Positions 1-7,651 of a stretch of DNA of 14,162 bases are shown here, one piece after another. The translations under genes and the position numbers were made by a program. Within the stretch, counting starts at the first letter, position 1, and each line of letters begins with the position of its first letter. The notes under the pieces were generated by a model. It was given only the letters and a program-made list of their open reading frames with translations, was not told where the DNA came from and made no database searches. The DNA lies in NCBI GenBank assembly GCA_002294405.1, contig DBFP01000002.1:16681-30842 (forward strand), read 5' to 3'. This stretch comes from Anaerolineales bacterium UBA877 (lineage in GTDB: Bacteria; Chloroflexota; Anaerolineae; Anaerolineales; Villigracilaceae).

Positions 1-471
1 TGCTGCGTCGACCTTTTTATCTCCGTCCAGATCACCGTATGCATAAATATCCAACATCTGCACCGAATAATATGTCGCCCCGGACCCTTCAGAATAAAAC
101 CCATTATCCAGTTTTACGGTCTTCCCGTAGTATGGAGCATAATAGATGGCGTTACGCAAATTGTCCACCGAGAATTCAGGAACAGAAGATGGAACACTGG
201 AAGGGCTGGGGGTTGGAGGTTGAGGCGTTTCACTTGAGGTGATTGTTGGAGCGGGCGTGTCGGTTATTGTCGGGAGAATTGTCTCGGTAAAGGTGGGGAT
301 GCTTGTGTCGGTCACTGATGTTGGAGGGATGGGTGTGTCGATGGCAAGTGTTGGAGGCACCAATGTGTCCGTAGGCAACACAGGCGGGGGATTGGTTGGA
401 TTGATCTGAACACTGCAGGCCAGCATCGCCAAAACCAGCACCATGGCAGGGAAAATTAATTTGCGATCCAT
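1..471 (-). CDS. Putative lipoprotein with Thr/Pro-rich linker (partial, C-terminus outside window)
   Basis: The frame is open from an ATG at 471 to the window edge, giving 157 residues without a stop. The start is supported by an AGGAG site seven bases upstream. Residues 1-19 have a short basic start (MDRK), a hydrophobic stretch and Cys19 after MLA, as in a lipoprotein signal peptide, although the lipobox is not classical. Residues 20-98 are a low-complexity linker of Thr, Pro and Ser with repeated TDT and PPT units. A folded region then begins with a run like LRNAIYYAPYYGKTVKL and reaches GDLDGDKKVDAA, an Asp-rich loop of the D-x-D-G-D type seen in calcium-binding or FG-GAP-like modules. 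It probably sits outside the membrane, tethered by lipid. The function is unknown. It lies 63 bases downstream of the Asp-box lipoprotein on the same strand and may share its transcript. Confidence 0.72.
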   Translation of the reverse strand, partial: MDRKLIFPAMVLVLAMLACSVQINPTNPPPVLPTDTLVPPTLAIDTPIPPTSVTDTSIPTFTETILPTITDTPAPTITSSETPQPPTPSPSSVPSSVPEFSVDNLRNAIYYAPYYGKTVKLDNGFYSEGSGATYYSVQMLDIYAYGDLDGDKKVDAA

Positions 472-534
472 TTCATTCTCCTTCATTTCTATCAGGAAGC
501 CGAGAGATCCAGTATACATATTCTCGAAAAGTGG

Positions 535-1779
535 TTATGGGTTTAAGAGCAGCCAGGTACCACCATTGTCAGTGGTTTTATAAAGCTGAGAGTGACCGTT
601 AGCATCCTGGGAGGAGAGCGCCCAACCGGTGAATTGGTCTGAGGGTCCGGGTACAAATAATAACTGTGCCAGGCGCCCGCTCAGGTCCAGGTTCGTGGCT
701 ATTCCTGCCCAATTTTTAGTCCCATCCAAAGTGAAATATAAGTCATTTTCACCATTCCAACTCCATCCATGCAAAGAATCAGCGAAGCTGTAAATACCAG
801 GTATGATTACCTGGGGGCCATTCAGGGGATTTCCCGTCCAGGTGGTGCCCCCATCTTGTGTTGCATAGAAAGTGAAAATGGGGGAATTCGTCAAGTAAAT
901 CATCAATGGAAGAAATCCATCACCACCAAAAAAGGCGGGTTTCTGGGGCATGTATTGGTAGGCTGCATAACCTGCCGGCAAGGGAATGCCTTGCTGTTCC
1001 CAGGAGACTCCTCCATCATGGGTTACAAACAGATAAACATCCCCATCCATCGGACGTGTTCCCGTGACCCACCCGGTGTCAGCATCCATGAATTTCATTC
1101 CGTTTTTTATGCCACTCAGGGGGAGAGTGTTTGATGCATCCGGCCTGGTGGGATCGTCATTAAATACACTGAGCCAAGATGCTCCCCCGTCTGAAGACTG
1201 AAACATCTCGACCGATTGCGACCCTGCTCCCGCTCCCCGGTCTGCGAGGACACGACCGGTTTCAGCATCCAGGAACTGCATGCTGCCTCCTCCAAAGGGG
1301 GCAGAGTATGAAGTCCAGCTCTGCCCGCCATCGGTGGTACGATAAAGCATCCCGGTGAAAAAGTCTACGTTGGGTATCAACACCCAGGCGGTGTTAACGT
1401 CCAGGACGCTGAGGTTGGTGGAATAACCAATTCCAGTCAAGCCAGCAGGGGTGGCATTCAACCAGGTTGCACCGCCATCCACGGTCCGCAGGATCGACCC
1501 ACCATCGTTGGATGCAATCGCCCAGCCATTGAGTGGATCCAAAAAGTCGATTTGAGTTATGTCTGGAGAGGGGGAAACTGGAAGATTCAACTGGGTTTGG
1601 GTCGGAATATTCCCGATCATGACACTTGGAGTGGGAAGATACCCAATGGTTGCAGTTGGGGGGGGAGTATTCGTAATGCTCGTTGGGATACTTGCAGCCG
1701 TCGGGACCTGCGAAGAAAGGGTACAAGCAAGCATGACGAAAACAAGCACAGAGATACCGATCTTCATCTTGGAAGGCAT
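535..1779 (-). CDS. Asp-box repeat (YCF48-like / BNR) exported lipoprotein
   Basis: This 414-residue protein starts at an ATG preceded by AAGGA at a good distance. Residues 1-19 form a signal peptide ending in MLAC with Cys19 as the likely lipidation site. A Thr/Pro/Ser-rich linker follows to about residue 72. The rest is a repeat protein carrying Asp-box motifs of the form S/T-x-D-G-G-x-x-W near residues 99, 148, 195, 253, 307 and 402, plus a degenerate copy near 350 (LDGTKNWAG). Between them come GWA/GWV-type strands. This is the pattern of YCF48/Hcf136-like and sialidase-type beta-propellers, with about seven blades predicted. YCF48 helps photosystem II assembly in phototrophs, but nothing here points to photosynthesis. 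In heterotrophic Chloroflexota such proteins are surface lipoproteins of unknown role, and a glycosidase activity cannot be claimed because Asp boxes are structural. Confidence 0.88.
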   Translation of the reverse strand: MPSKMKIGISVLVFVMLACTLSSQVPTAASIPTSITNTPPPTATIGYLPTPSVMIGNIPTQTQLNLPVSPSPDITQIDFLDPLNGWAIASNDGGSILRTVDGGATWLNATPAGLTGIGYSTNLSVLDVNTAWVLIPNVDFFTGMLYRTTDGGQSWTSYSAPFGGGSMQFLDAETGRVLADRGAGAGSQSVEMFQSSDGGASWLSVFNDDPTRPDASNTLPLSGIKNGMKFMDADTGWVTGTRPMDGDVYLFVTHDGGVSWEQQGIPLPAGYAAYQYMPQKPAFFGGDGFLPLMIYLTNSPIFTFYATQDGGTTWTGNPLNGPQVIIPGIYSFADSLHGWSWNGENDLYFTLDGTKNWAGIATNLDLSGRLAQLLFVPGPSDQFTGWALSSQDANGHSQLYKTTDNGGTWLLLNP

Positions 1780-1927
1780 GGCTTATTCCTTAGGATATTT
1801 TTGTGAAAATGATAAAACCGAATATCAACACTTCCCGATACCCTGGAAAAGCTGGTGGTATCAAGAGTGCATCCCTTAATAGACGTTACAATGCCATGGA
1901 AGTTCCGCCGTGCTGATACCTTTTAGG

Positions 1928-3157
1928 TCAAGATTCGCCGATCCATTCGACCACGGTGGCTTCTCCCTGCCCCACACCAACGCAAAGGGTTGCCAACCCA
2001 TAAAAAGGTCGTTCATGGGAAGGTGCGCGCCGTTTCATTTCATGGATGAGTGTGGTTAAAATTCTTGCCCCCGAACAGCCCAATGGGTGTCCAAGCGCAA
2101 TTGCGCCTCCATTAACATTGGTAATTTCCAGGTCCAGTTGTAATTCTTCGATCACAGCAAGAGACTGGACCGCAAAAGCTTCATTCAATTCTATCAGGCC
2201 AATATCCTGCAGTGATATACCAGCACGTTCGAGAGCTTTTTTTACAGCAGGTACGGGACCCAGGCCCATCGTCCGCGGGGGGACCCCTGCAGCAGCAGAG
2301 GAAAGAATCCGAACCATGGGTTTCAGACCAAGCGCCTGCGCCTTTTCAATGCTCATCACAAGGAGGGCTGCCGCACCGTCGTTCAAACCGGAGGAATTCC
2401 CTGCCGTGACTGTTCCCCCCTCTTTTCGGAAAGCGGGTTTTAATTTTCCAAGAGTCTCAAGGGTTGTATCCCTGCGGGGGCGTTCGTCGGTATCCACCAC
2501 CTTCGCATCCCCTTTTCGCTGGGGAATGATCACCGGGAGGATTTCGTCCCTGAATTTTTCCGAGTCAATTGCAGCAATGGCACGCTGGTGGGATAAAACG
2601 GAAAACTCGTCCTGCTTTTGGCGGGAGATATGAGGTTTTAACTGGGCAATATTTTCTGCGGTTTCCCCCATTTGTTCGGTGCCGTATTTCTCCTGCATGA
2701 TGGGATTGGGGTAGCGCCAACCCAGGGCGGTATCATAGGCGATCAAGTTCCCGAAGGGGAATCCTGCTTCAGCCTTGGGTAGGGAATATGGAGCCCGGCT
2801 CATGGATTCCACCCCCCCGGCAATGAAAACGTCCCCTTCTCCTGCCTTGATGGCACGCGCAGCCTGGTTGACGGCATTCAACCCAGAGGCACACAACCGG
2901 TTGATGGTGACCCCCGCCACTTCGACCGGCATTCCAGCCAGCAGGAGCGCCATACGCGCCACGTTGCGGTTATCTTCCCCCGCCTGGTTGGCACACCCCA
3001 GATAAACTTCTTCCACCAATGCTGGGTCCAGGTGGTTGCGTTCCAAAAGTGCTTTAAGGACACTGGCCGCCAGGTCATCAGGGCGGACGGCAGAAAGCGA
3101 ACCCCCCAGCGCCCCGATTGGTGTGCGGATGGAGTCGATGATGACCGGTATTGACAT
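1928..3157 (-). CDS. Thiolase (acetyl-CoA C-acyltransferase, PcaF/PaaJ-like subgroup)
   Basis: The 409-residue protein has the full length and all catalytic parts of a degradative thiolase, which cleaves 3-oxoacyl-CoA with CoA or condenses two acyl-CoAs. Visible motifs are the nucleophile Cys89 in [18 protein letters not shown] at 114-124, NEAF at 325-328, His357 in [10 protein letters not shown], and Cys392 in [10 protein letters not shown] as acid/base. The CVGVGQG ending and the [11 protein letters not shown] segment resemble beta-ketoadipyl-CoA thiolases (PcaF/PaaJ) more than AtoB, from memory of family sequences. No aromatic-degradation genes lie nearby, so the substrate is open: acetoacetyl-CoA, a longer 3-oxoacyl-CoA, or a branched acyl-CoA. 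The start at 3157 follows a strong AGGAGG five bases away. The upstream gene ends 26 bases before it, so the two form an operon. Confidence 0.95.
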   Translation of the reverse strand: MSIPVIIDSIRTPIGALGGSLSAVRPDDLAASVLKALLERNHLDPALVEEVYLGCANQAGEDNRNVARMALLLAGMPVEVAGVTINRLCASGLNAVNQAARAIKAGEGDVFIAGGVESMSRAPYSLPKAEAGFPFGNLIAYDTALGWRYPNPIMQEKYGTEQMGETAENIAQLKPHISRQKQDEFSVLSHQRAIAAIDSEKFRDEILPVIIPQRKGDAKVVDTDERPRRDTTLETLGKLKPAFRKEGGTVTAGNSSGLNDGAAALLVMSIEKAQALGLKPMVRILSSAAAGVPPRTMGLGPVPAVKKALERAGISLQDIGLIELNEAFAVQSLAVIEELQLDLEITNVNGGAIALGHPLGCSGARILTTLIHEMKRRAPSHERPFYGLATLCVGVGQGEATVVEWIGES

Positions 3158-3183
3158 GGAACCTCCTGGGAAACAGGCTGGGC

Positions 3184-3729
3184 TTATTCCTTCGGCGCCA
3201 AGGGAATGGTCGGCGATTTGATATCCAACTTGCCCACGAAGCGCACCCGCTGGGTGTTAATCAGGATGGCCTCCTGATGAATTCTATCTTCCGGGTTGGC
3301 TTCCAGGCGAATGGTCGCCTGGGTTATGGGAAGGAAGGCGTCTGGAGAATTAACCAACACGACCCTGAAATCTGGATTGGGTTGGGTGTGAAGGATGCCG
3401 CGGACTTCCATGCCATCCAGGATGAGGAAAACCTCATACTTCTCTTTCTTAATATATCCAAAAAACCGGGTTGGGGTCGCAATGACTTTCTGCGGTGGTT
3501 CATAGATCACCACGATTCCAGACTTGGGAACCACGGCTGTTTGCATGATATGCAAATCTTGGGTGGGGTTATCCAGCCGGGCAATCGTCACATTGCGCAA
3601 GGCGATCATGGTTTCAACCCGCTCATTAATATGATCGGAGAGGCGCTTGTCTTTCAACACCAGTTCGCCGGTGATGGAATGACGGTTTGTGAAGATGACG
3701 ACCTGGTAATCGATTGAACTTTCATTCAT
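3184..3729 (-). CDS. Uncharacterised protein with two tandem copies of a small domain
   Basis: This is a 181-residue soluble protein with no signal peptide or membrane segment, and I do not recognise a named function. Residues about 8-77 and 98-166 look like two copies of one beta-rich unit. Tyr8-Gln-Val aligns with Tyr98-Glu-Val, Gly21 with Gly111, the run ALRNVTI (43-49) with PITQATI (134-140), and [12 protein letters not shown] with [12 protein letters not shown], at a steady offset of 89-91 residues. The ATG at 3729 has only a GGAG about 11 bases upstream. A near-consensus promoter lies at 3792-3820. The gene is the first of an operon with the thiolase, 26 bases downstream. A long opposite-strand frame over the same bases is rejected because of the promoter, the operon layout and the internal repeat. 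Function unknown. Confidence 0.82.
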   Translation of the reverse strand: MNESSIDYQVVIFTNRHSITGELVLKDKRLSDHINERVETMIALRNVTIARLDNPTQDLHIMQTAVVPKSGIVVIYEPPQKVIATPTRFFGYIKKEKYEVFLILDGMEVRGILHTQPNPDFRVVLVNSPDAFLPITQATIRLEANPEDRIHQEAILINTQRVRFVGKLDIKSPTIPLAPKE

Positions 3730-3791
3730 ATGTGAATATTCTCCGATGCAGTCAACATGAGCATTATGAAATAAGGGTATAGGCGAAGTTC

Positions 3792-3820
3792 ATTCTACCC
3801 ACCTTGGAGATCATTGTCAA
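3792..3820 (-). promoter_or_regulatory. Sigma-70-type promoter for the duplicated-domain protein / thiolase operon
   Basis: Read on the minus strand, a perfect -35 TTGACA (3820-3815) is followed by a 17-base spacer and a -10 TAGAAT (3797-3792), which matches TATAAT at five of six positions. The predicted transcript start near 3785 leaves a leader of about 56 bases before the ATG at 3729. This is the best housekeeping promoter in the window. It points away from the ferredoxin oxidoreductase operon. Confidence 0.75.
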
Positions 3821-4126
3821 CAGGGGTCAACCTTTATCACAAAATAAATCCGATGGTTCTTTCCAACAGACGGAAATGTGGAGTAATTACAAATATCCAA
3901 ATATTAACAAGTCCCCGGGCGGCAATTCAGGGTGCGAATTTTCGGATTTCTCCGCAGGGATATATTTGTCAAGATCAGGGGAATTTTAATGCCATCCCTT
4001 GAACCCGACTTCCAATTATTATCCAAGAGCCTTGAAATGAGAGGAAGATTGTACTGTTTCTAAATGACGCAATGCACTACCCTGCAACATGAGGAAACGC
4101 CATAATAAGCACATCTAATTTTCGAC

Positions 4127-4156
4127 TATAATTGTCCTAATTTATAAATGAGGAGG
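4127..4156 (+). promoter_or_regulatory. -10 box and ribosome-binding site of the 2-oxoacid:ferredoxin oxidoreductase operon
   Basis: A perfect TATAAT at 4127-4132 is followed 18 bases later by a strong AGGAGG at 4151-4156, eight bases before the ATG at 4165. No recognisable -35 hexamer occurs at spacings of 16-19 bases, so the promoter may need an activator, or the hexamer may be chance in AT-rich DNA. The ribosome-binding site is secure; the promoter is tentative. Confidence 0.5.
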
Positions 4157-4164
4157 CCGGGTCC

Positions 4165-4419
4165 ATGCCTGCCAAAGGTTGGATAGAAGTCAATGAACTC
4201 CACTGCAAAGGCTGTGAGTTATGCATTTCTGCCTGCCCGCCAAAAGTCTTGGAATTGGACAACGAAAAAATCACCTCCAAAGGTTACCACCCAACGCATA
4301 TATTCAAGGATGGCTGCACGGGATGTGCCATTTGCGCCCTGGTTTGTCCGGATGCGGCGATCACAGTTTATCGTGAAGTGACCAAAACAACTGCCCAGGC
4401 GGCAAAGGCAGGTGATTGA
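4165..4419 (+). CDS. vorD: 2-oxoacid:ferredoxin oxidoreductase, ferredoxin (delta) subunit, 2x[4Fe-4S]
   Basis: This 84-residue protein carries two classical [4Fe-4S] motifs: Cys14-x2-Cys17-x2-Cys20-x3-Cys24-Pro and Cys51-x2-Cys54-x2-Cys57-x3-Cys61-Pro. It is the small iron-sulfur subunit that passes electrons from the thiamine-diphosphate site of the catalytic subunits to free ferredoxin in the cytoplasm. It is the first gene of a four-gene operon encoding all subunits of a VOR/KOR-type enzyme. The start at 4165 is set by AGGAGG eight bases upstream. The stop codon lies just before, or overlaps, the start of the alpha subunit gene, which suggests translational coupling. The symbol follows the best call for the alpha subunit; korD would be equally valid if the substrate is 2-oxoglutarate. 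Confidence 0.93.
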   Translation: MPAKGWIEVNELHCKGCELCISACPPKVLELDNEKITSKGYHPTHIFKDGCTGCAICALVCPDAAITVYREVTKTTAQAAKAGD

Positions 4420-4420
4420 A

Positions 4421-5530
4421 ATGCCCCGGGAAATGTGGAAAGGTAACGAGGCTATCGGCGAAGCAGCCGTACGTTCTGGAGTGGAAGCCTATTTCGGATA
4501 CCCCATCACTCCACAAAACGAGATACTAGAATATCTCTCCCATCGAATGCCCGAGTTGGGACGCGCATTTGTCCAGGCAGAAAGCGAACCAGCGGCGATC
4601 AATATGGTTTATGGGGCGGCATGTACGGGAGCACGGGTGATGACTTCATCCTCCAGCCCGGGTATCAGCCTGATGCAGGAAGGACTATCTTATATCGCCG
4701 GGACCGAGGTGCCAATGGTGCTAGTGAGTGTAATGCGGGGCGGACCCGGTCTGGGGAATATCGCTCCTTCACAGGGGGATTACAACCAGATATGCAAGGG
4801 TGGCGGTCATGGAGATTACCATCCCATCGTGTTGGCTCCCGCCTCGATCCAGGAAGCGGTGGATTTGATGCCCGTTGCCTTTGAAATATCCCATAAATAC
4901 AAGAATATTTGTGTCATCCTGATCGACGGATCCATAGGACAGATGATGGAACCGATCCAGCTGCCCGAGATGCAGCCGGTGTCACGGAAAGTGTACGATT
5001 GGGCTGTGAGCGGTGCCATGGGGCGCGAACGCCACGTGCTGAGTTCCATTTACCTCGACGTGCCAACCGAAGAAAGAACCAACCTTAGAATCCTCGGCCG
5101 CTGGCGCGAGGCTCAAACCAATGAAATCCGGTACAAAGAGTATTACCTGGAGGATGCTGAATACATTCTCATCGGTTTTGGAACCGCAGGACGGATCGCG
5201 CTATCCGCGGTGCGTATTGCACGGTCCCTGGGAATTAAAGTTGGATTATTCCGCCCCATCAGTGTTAATCCCTTTCCCTACAAGCGGGTGGAGGAATTGA
5301 GCAAACGGGCAAAATCCATCCTTGTAGTGGAAATGAACACCGGGCAGATGCTCAAAGATGTTGAGTCAGCAATCATGAAAAGGGTTCCCATTCGCTTTTA
5401 TGGGCGACTGGGAGGCGTGATGCCATTCCCTGATGAATTTGTAATGGAAATGCAGGAAATGATCAAGAATCCTGGTAAACCGGAAGATGATCCTGCCGAC
5501 CTGTGGTATCAACGGATGATGGCACGGTGA
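4421..5530 (+). CDS. vorB: 2-oxoacid:ferredoxin oxidoreductase alpha subunit (VorB-like, 3-methyl-2-oxobutanoate)
   Basis: With the ATG at 4421 the protein is 369 residues. This start has AGGTGA five bases upstream; a GTG at 4412, overlapping the ferredoxin gene, would add three residues. The alpha subunit binds substrate and CoA and, with the beta subunit, oxidatively decarboxylates a 2-oxoacid to its acyl-CoA. Visible motifs are GYPITPQNEI (26-35), the acidic QAESEPAAINMVYGAA (52-67), TSSSSPGISLMQEG (75-88) and MRGGPGLGN (105-113). The N-terminal order MWKGNEAIGEAA, YPITPQNE, and SSSSPGISLMQEG matches proteins named VorB (2-oxoisovalerate) more than the longer fused gamma-alpha KorA proteins. 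The substrate cannot be fixed from sequence; 2-oxoisovalerate or 2-oxoglutarate are both possible. It is the second gene of the operon. Confidence 0.93.
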   Translation: MPREMWKGNEAIGEAAVRSGVEAYFGYPITPQNEILEYLSHRMPELGRAFVQAESEPAAINMVYGAACTGARVMTSSSSPGISLMQEGLSYIAGTEVPMVLVSVMRGGPGLGNIAPSQGDYNQICKGGGHGDYHPIVLAPASIQEAVDLMPVAFEISHKYKNICVILIDGSIGQMMEPIQLPEMQPVSRKVYDWAVSGAMGRERHVLSSIYLDVPTEERTNLRILGRWREAQTNEIRYKEYYLEDAEYILIGFGTAGRIALSAVRIARSLGIKVGLFRPISVNPFPYKRVEELSKRAKSILVVEMNTGQMLKDVESAIMKRVPIRFYGRLGGVMPFPDEFVMEMQEMIKNPGKPEDDPADLWYQRMMAR

Positions 5531-5544
5531 GATGAGAGGTATCC

Positions 5545-6327
5545 ATGGCTGTAACTGTTATTAATCCCGAAAACCTGGTCTATGCCCGTCCCAAAGGATT
5601 AACCGGCACCCCCACTCACTATTGTCCTGGATGTACACACGGTACCGCTCATCGGCTGGTGGCTGAGGTGCTTGAGGAAATGAACATCCTGGATAAAACT
5701 ATCGGTGTGGCACCCGTTGGATGCGCAGTTTTTGCTTACAACTATATAAATACTGATTTCGTTGAGGCAGCCCACGGTCGCGCCCCGGCAATGGCAACCG
5801 GCATAAAGCGCGTCCTGCCGGACCGGATTGTATTCACCTACCAGGGAGATGGGGACCTGGCGTCGATTGGCATGGCTGAAACTGTCCATGCAGCCGCGCG
5901 CGGTGAAAACATTACCGTCATCTTCATAAATAACGCTATTTATGGGATGACCGGCGGACAGATGGCTCCCACCACTCTTCCCGGAATGAAAACCACCTCT
6001 TCACCCAACGGCCGGGATGTGGAAACCCAGGGGTATCCCATCCGCCTCTCCGAGATGCTTGCCACGCTGGATGGCACCGGGTACGTTGTCCGCCGCAGTC
6101 TGCACGATCCGAAGAATATCCGCCTTGCCAAGAAAGCCATCCGTCTCGCCTTCGAAACGCAGGTGCACGGTTTGGGTTTCTCGATGGTGGAACTGCTGTC
6201 CACCTGTAATACTGGTTGGGGAGTAACTCCAGTAGAGTCACTCAAATGGCTGGAAGAACATATGCTCCCGGCTTTCCCGCTGGGCGACTATAAAATTGCA
6301 CCTTCCGTGGCAGCGCTAAAATTTTGA
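5545..6327 (+). CDS. vorA: 2-oxoacid:ferredoxin oxidoreductase beta subunit (thiamine diphosphate-binding)
   Basis: This is the 260-residue subunit that holds thiamine diphosphate and Mg2+ for decarboxylation of the 2-oxoacid. Motifs in order are HYCPGC (25-30), a conserved Cys60 in [16 protein letters not shown] (77-88), the metal-binding GDGDLASIG (101-109) with Asn130, and YGMTGGQ (133-139). This is the normal pattern and length for VorA/KorB-type beta subunits. There is no extra ferredoxin domain, consistent with the separate ferredoxin gene. The ATG at 5545 follows an AGAGG site. The gene begins 14 bases after the alpha stop codon and 39 bases before the gamma gene, so the cluster is one operon. 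Confidence 0.95.
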   Translation: MAVTVINPENLVYARPKGLTGTPTHYCPGCTHGTAHRLVAEVLEEMNILDKTIGVAPVGCAVFAYNYINTDFVEAAHGRAPAMATGIKRVLPDRIVFTYQGDGDLASIGMAETVHAAARGENITVIFINNAIYGMTGGQMAPTTLPGMKTTSSPNGRDVETQGYPIRLSEMLATLDGTGYVVRRSLHDPKNIRLAKKAIRLAFETQVHGLGFSMVELLSTCNTGWGVTPVESLKWLEEHMLPAFPLGDYKIAPSVAALKF

Positions 6328-6366
6328 TTTGTTATTATTGATCAGCCTGGTAAATGGAGAACCACA

Positions 6367-6936
6367 ATGCAAACTGAAGTGTTACTGGCTGGTTTTGGCG
6401 GACAGGGTGTCATGTTCGCCGGCCAGGTGCTTTCTTATGCAGCAATGGATACCGGCAAGGAAGTGACCTGGATCCCATCGTATGGCCCCGAAATGCGCGG
6501 GGGAACTGCCAATTGCACCGTGGTCATCGCGGACGAAGAAATTGGATCTCCGCTTGTGCAGAATCCACCCGCGGTCATCGTAATGAACCTTCCCTCATTG
6601 GATAAGTATGAACCGATGGTAAAACCAGGCGGAGTACTGGTTGTCAATTCATCCATGGTGGATCGTGATGTGAGCCGCAACGACATTACGTGGGTCTCCC
6701 TCCCCTGCAATGAGATTGCCGAGGAAGCTGGTGACCGACGTATGGCCAATATTGTCGCCACCGGTGCATTGCTCGCCCTATTGCCCGTATTGTCATTGGC
6801 TGATATCGAGGCTGCACTGAAGGCGCATATGCCCGGCCGGCATAAAGCCTTGCTGCCGAAAAACGTTGATGCATTGAACCGGGGGGCAGATTTTTCAAAC
6901 TTGCATGCTCATAAAGCGAAGTTACCAGGAGGGTAA
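6367..6936 (+). CDS. vorC: 2-oxoacid:ferredoxin oxidoreductase gamma subunit
   Basis: This 189-residue subunit belongs to the pyruvate/ketoisovalerate oxidoreductase catalytic (gamma) family. The N-terminus shows LLAGFGGQGVMFAGQVLSYA, with Gly-rich GFGGQG at 9-14, followed by SYGPEMRGGTANCTVV near 38-53, both hallmarks of the family. It completes the ferredoxin-alpha-beta-gamma set and is required for CoA handling and assembly of the complex. The ATG at 6367 has GGAGA six bases upstream. It is the last gene of the operon. Its stop codon is 30 bases before the palindromic terminator shared with the convergent ior operon. Confidence 0.94.
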   Translation: MQTEVLLAGFGGQGVMFAGQVLSYAAMDTGKEVTWIPSYGPEMRGGTANCTVVIADEEIGSPLVQNPPAVIVMNLPSLDKYEPMVKPGGVLVVNSSMVDRDVSRNDITWVSLPCNEIAEEAGDRRMANIVATGALLALLPVLSLADIEAALKAHMPGRHKALLPKNVDALNRGADFSNLHAHKAKLPGG

Positions 6937-6960
6937 CAATTAACAAATAGATTAACAACT

Positions 6961-6993
6961 AAAAAACGGAGGCTGTAAATTTACAGCCTCCGT
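6961..6993 (-). terminator. Perfect palindromic terminator between convergent vor and ior operons
   Basis: Bases 6966-6993 form a perfect 28-base palindrome: the arm ACGGAGGCTGTAAA is followed directly by its reverse complement. In RNA this gives a GC-rich stem of about 12 pairs with a small AU loop. On the minus strand the stem is followed by six T residues (the A-run at 6961-6966), the classical intrinsic-terminator layout, 31 bases after the iorB stop. On the plus strand no T-run follows, so termination of vor transcripts there may be less efficient or may rely on the stem alone. Confidence 0.88.
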
Positions 6994-7024
6994 GTCATTC
7001 ATTGATATTTCCCTCATGCCATGT

Positions 7025-7651
7025 TCATTGATTTTTGTTACCTGTTACCGCCTGGCGCCCAGAAATGAATGCCATGCGATTGAGTTCCACGTGCTGGGGG
7101 GGAACGCGCCCGGTGATGACCTTCAACCATGCCTCGGGGGGGATTTCCCCAACATCCAGTATGCCATTTTCAAGCAGCGCAGAAAGCGCTCCCACCAGGA
7201 CCACATTGGTAACCTTCACATTTCCCAATTCCCCGGCAATCTTTTCTCCATTAATATATGCTACATTAGAGGTAAGTTGGGAGAAGACCTGGCGTAAACT
7301 ATCGTCGGTTGGATAGGTTTGTTCACCAGAGATGACACCAAGGGGTAGGATGGCTTGCATATTGATCAATGCCATCGCTCCGGGACGCATCCATTTCACG
7401 CTGCGCAGGGCTTCCAGTTTTTCAAATGCCAGGAGAACATCCACCTCTCCAAGCCCGATGAGGGGGGAAAATATTTCCCTTCCCCAACGAACATGACTGG
7501 TCACACTCCCCCCTCGCTGCGACATTCCATGCACCTCTGCCTGCTTGGCATGAAATCCTGCCGCAAGACCCACATTTACCAATACATCGCTGGCCAGGAT
7601 CGTCCCCTGCCCTCCAACCCCTGCCAGAAGGAAGTTAACCTGGGTTTTCAT
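7025..7651 (-). CDS. iorB: Indolepyruvate:ferredoxin oxidoreductase beta subunit
   Basis: This 208-residue protein is the small subunit of the enzyme that oxidatively decarboxylates arylpyruvates (indolepyruvate, phenylpyruvate, hydroxyphenylpyruvate) to aryl-acetyl-CoAs. It has the gamma-type fold seen in this superfamily: LLAGVGGQGTILASDVL near residues 8-24 and EVHGMSQRGGSVTSHVRWG near 40-60. The start at 7651 is chosen because its ATG overlaps the iorA stop codon (ATGA) and places the glycine motif at the normal distance from the N-terminus. A longer in-frame start at 7717 would lie inside iorA and add 22 residues with no family match. It is the second and last gene of the iorAB operon and is followed by the palindromic terminator. 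Confidence 0.94.
   Translation of the reverse strand: MKTQVNFLLAGVGGQGTILASDVLVNVGLAAGFHAKQAEVHGMSQRGGSVTSHVRWGREIFSPLIGLGEVDVLLAFEKLEALRSVKWMRPGAMALINMQAILPLGVISGEQTYPTDDSLRQVFSQLTSNVAYINGEKIAGELGNVKVTNVVLVGALSALLENGILDVGEIPPEAWLKVITGRVPPQHVELNRMAFISGRQAVTGNKNQ

Larger units (their letters stand above)
3730..4164. other. Divergent intergenic region (435 bases)
   Basis: This non-coding stretch lies between the minus-strand operon (ending at its start codon, 3729) and the plus-strand oxidoreductase operon. The left end holds the TTGACA/TAGAAT promoter for the minus strand. The right end holds a TATAAT box and an AGGAGG site for the plus strand. The middle (about 3825-4110) is AT-rich. Two overlapping 61-62 codon frames there have no ribosome-binding site or recognisable protein character. 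I saw no convincing riboswitch or long inverted repeat. It is large enough for regulator sites controlling one or both operons. Confidence 0.6.

Noticed and set aside
1857..1920. Inverted repeat GGTATCA ... TGATACC downstream of the thiolase
   Set aside because: The arms are only seven bases with a loop of about 50 bases and no T-run, so it is not a credible terminator or operator without further evidence.
2046..2633. Plus-strand open frame of 195 codons inside the thiolase gene
   Set aside because: It is antisense to a thiolase with all catalytic motifs intact, and its Ser/Arg/Pro-rich product looks like a shadow translation.
3151..3717. Plus-strand open frame of 188 codons opposite the duplicated-domain protein
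   Set aside because: It covers the same bases as the minus-strand gene, which has a near-consensus promoter, an operon partner and an internal protein repeat. The plus-strand frame has none of these.
3804..4002. Two overlapping 61-62 codon frames in the divergent intergenic region
   Set aside because: They have no ribosome-binding site, start on top of the minus-strand promoter and show no protein-like pattern.
5936..6245. Minus-strand frames of about 101 codons inside the beta subunit gene
   Set aside because: They are shadows of the highly conserved thiamine diphosphate subunit and have no starts with ribosome-binding sites.
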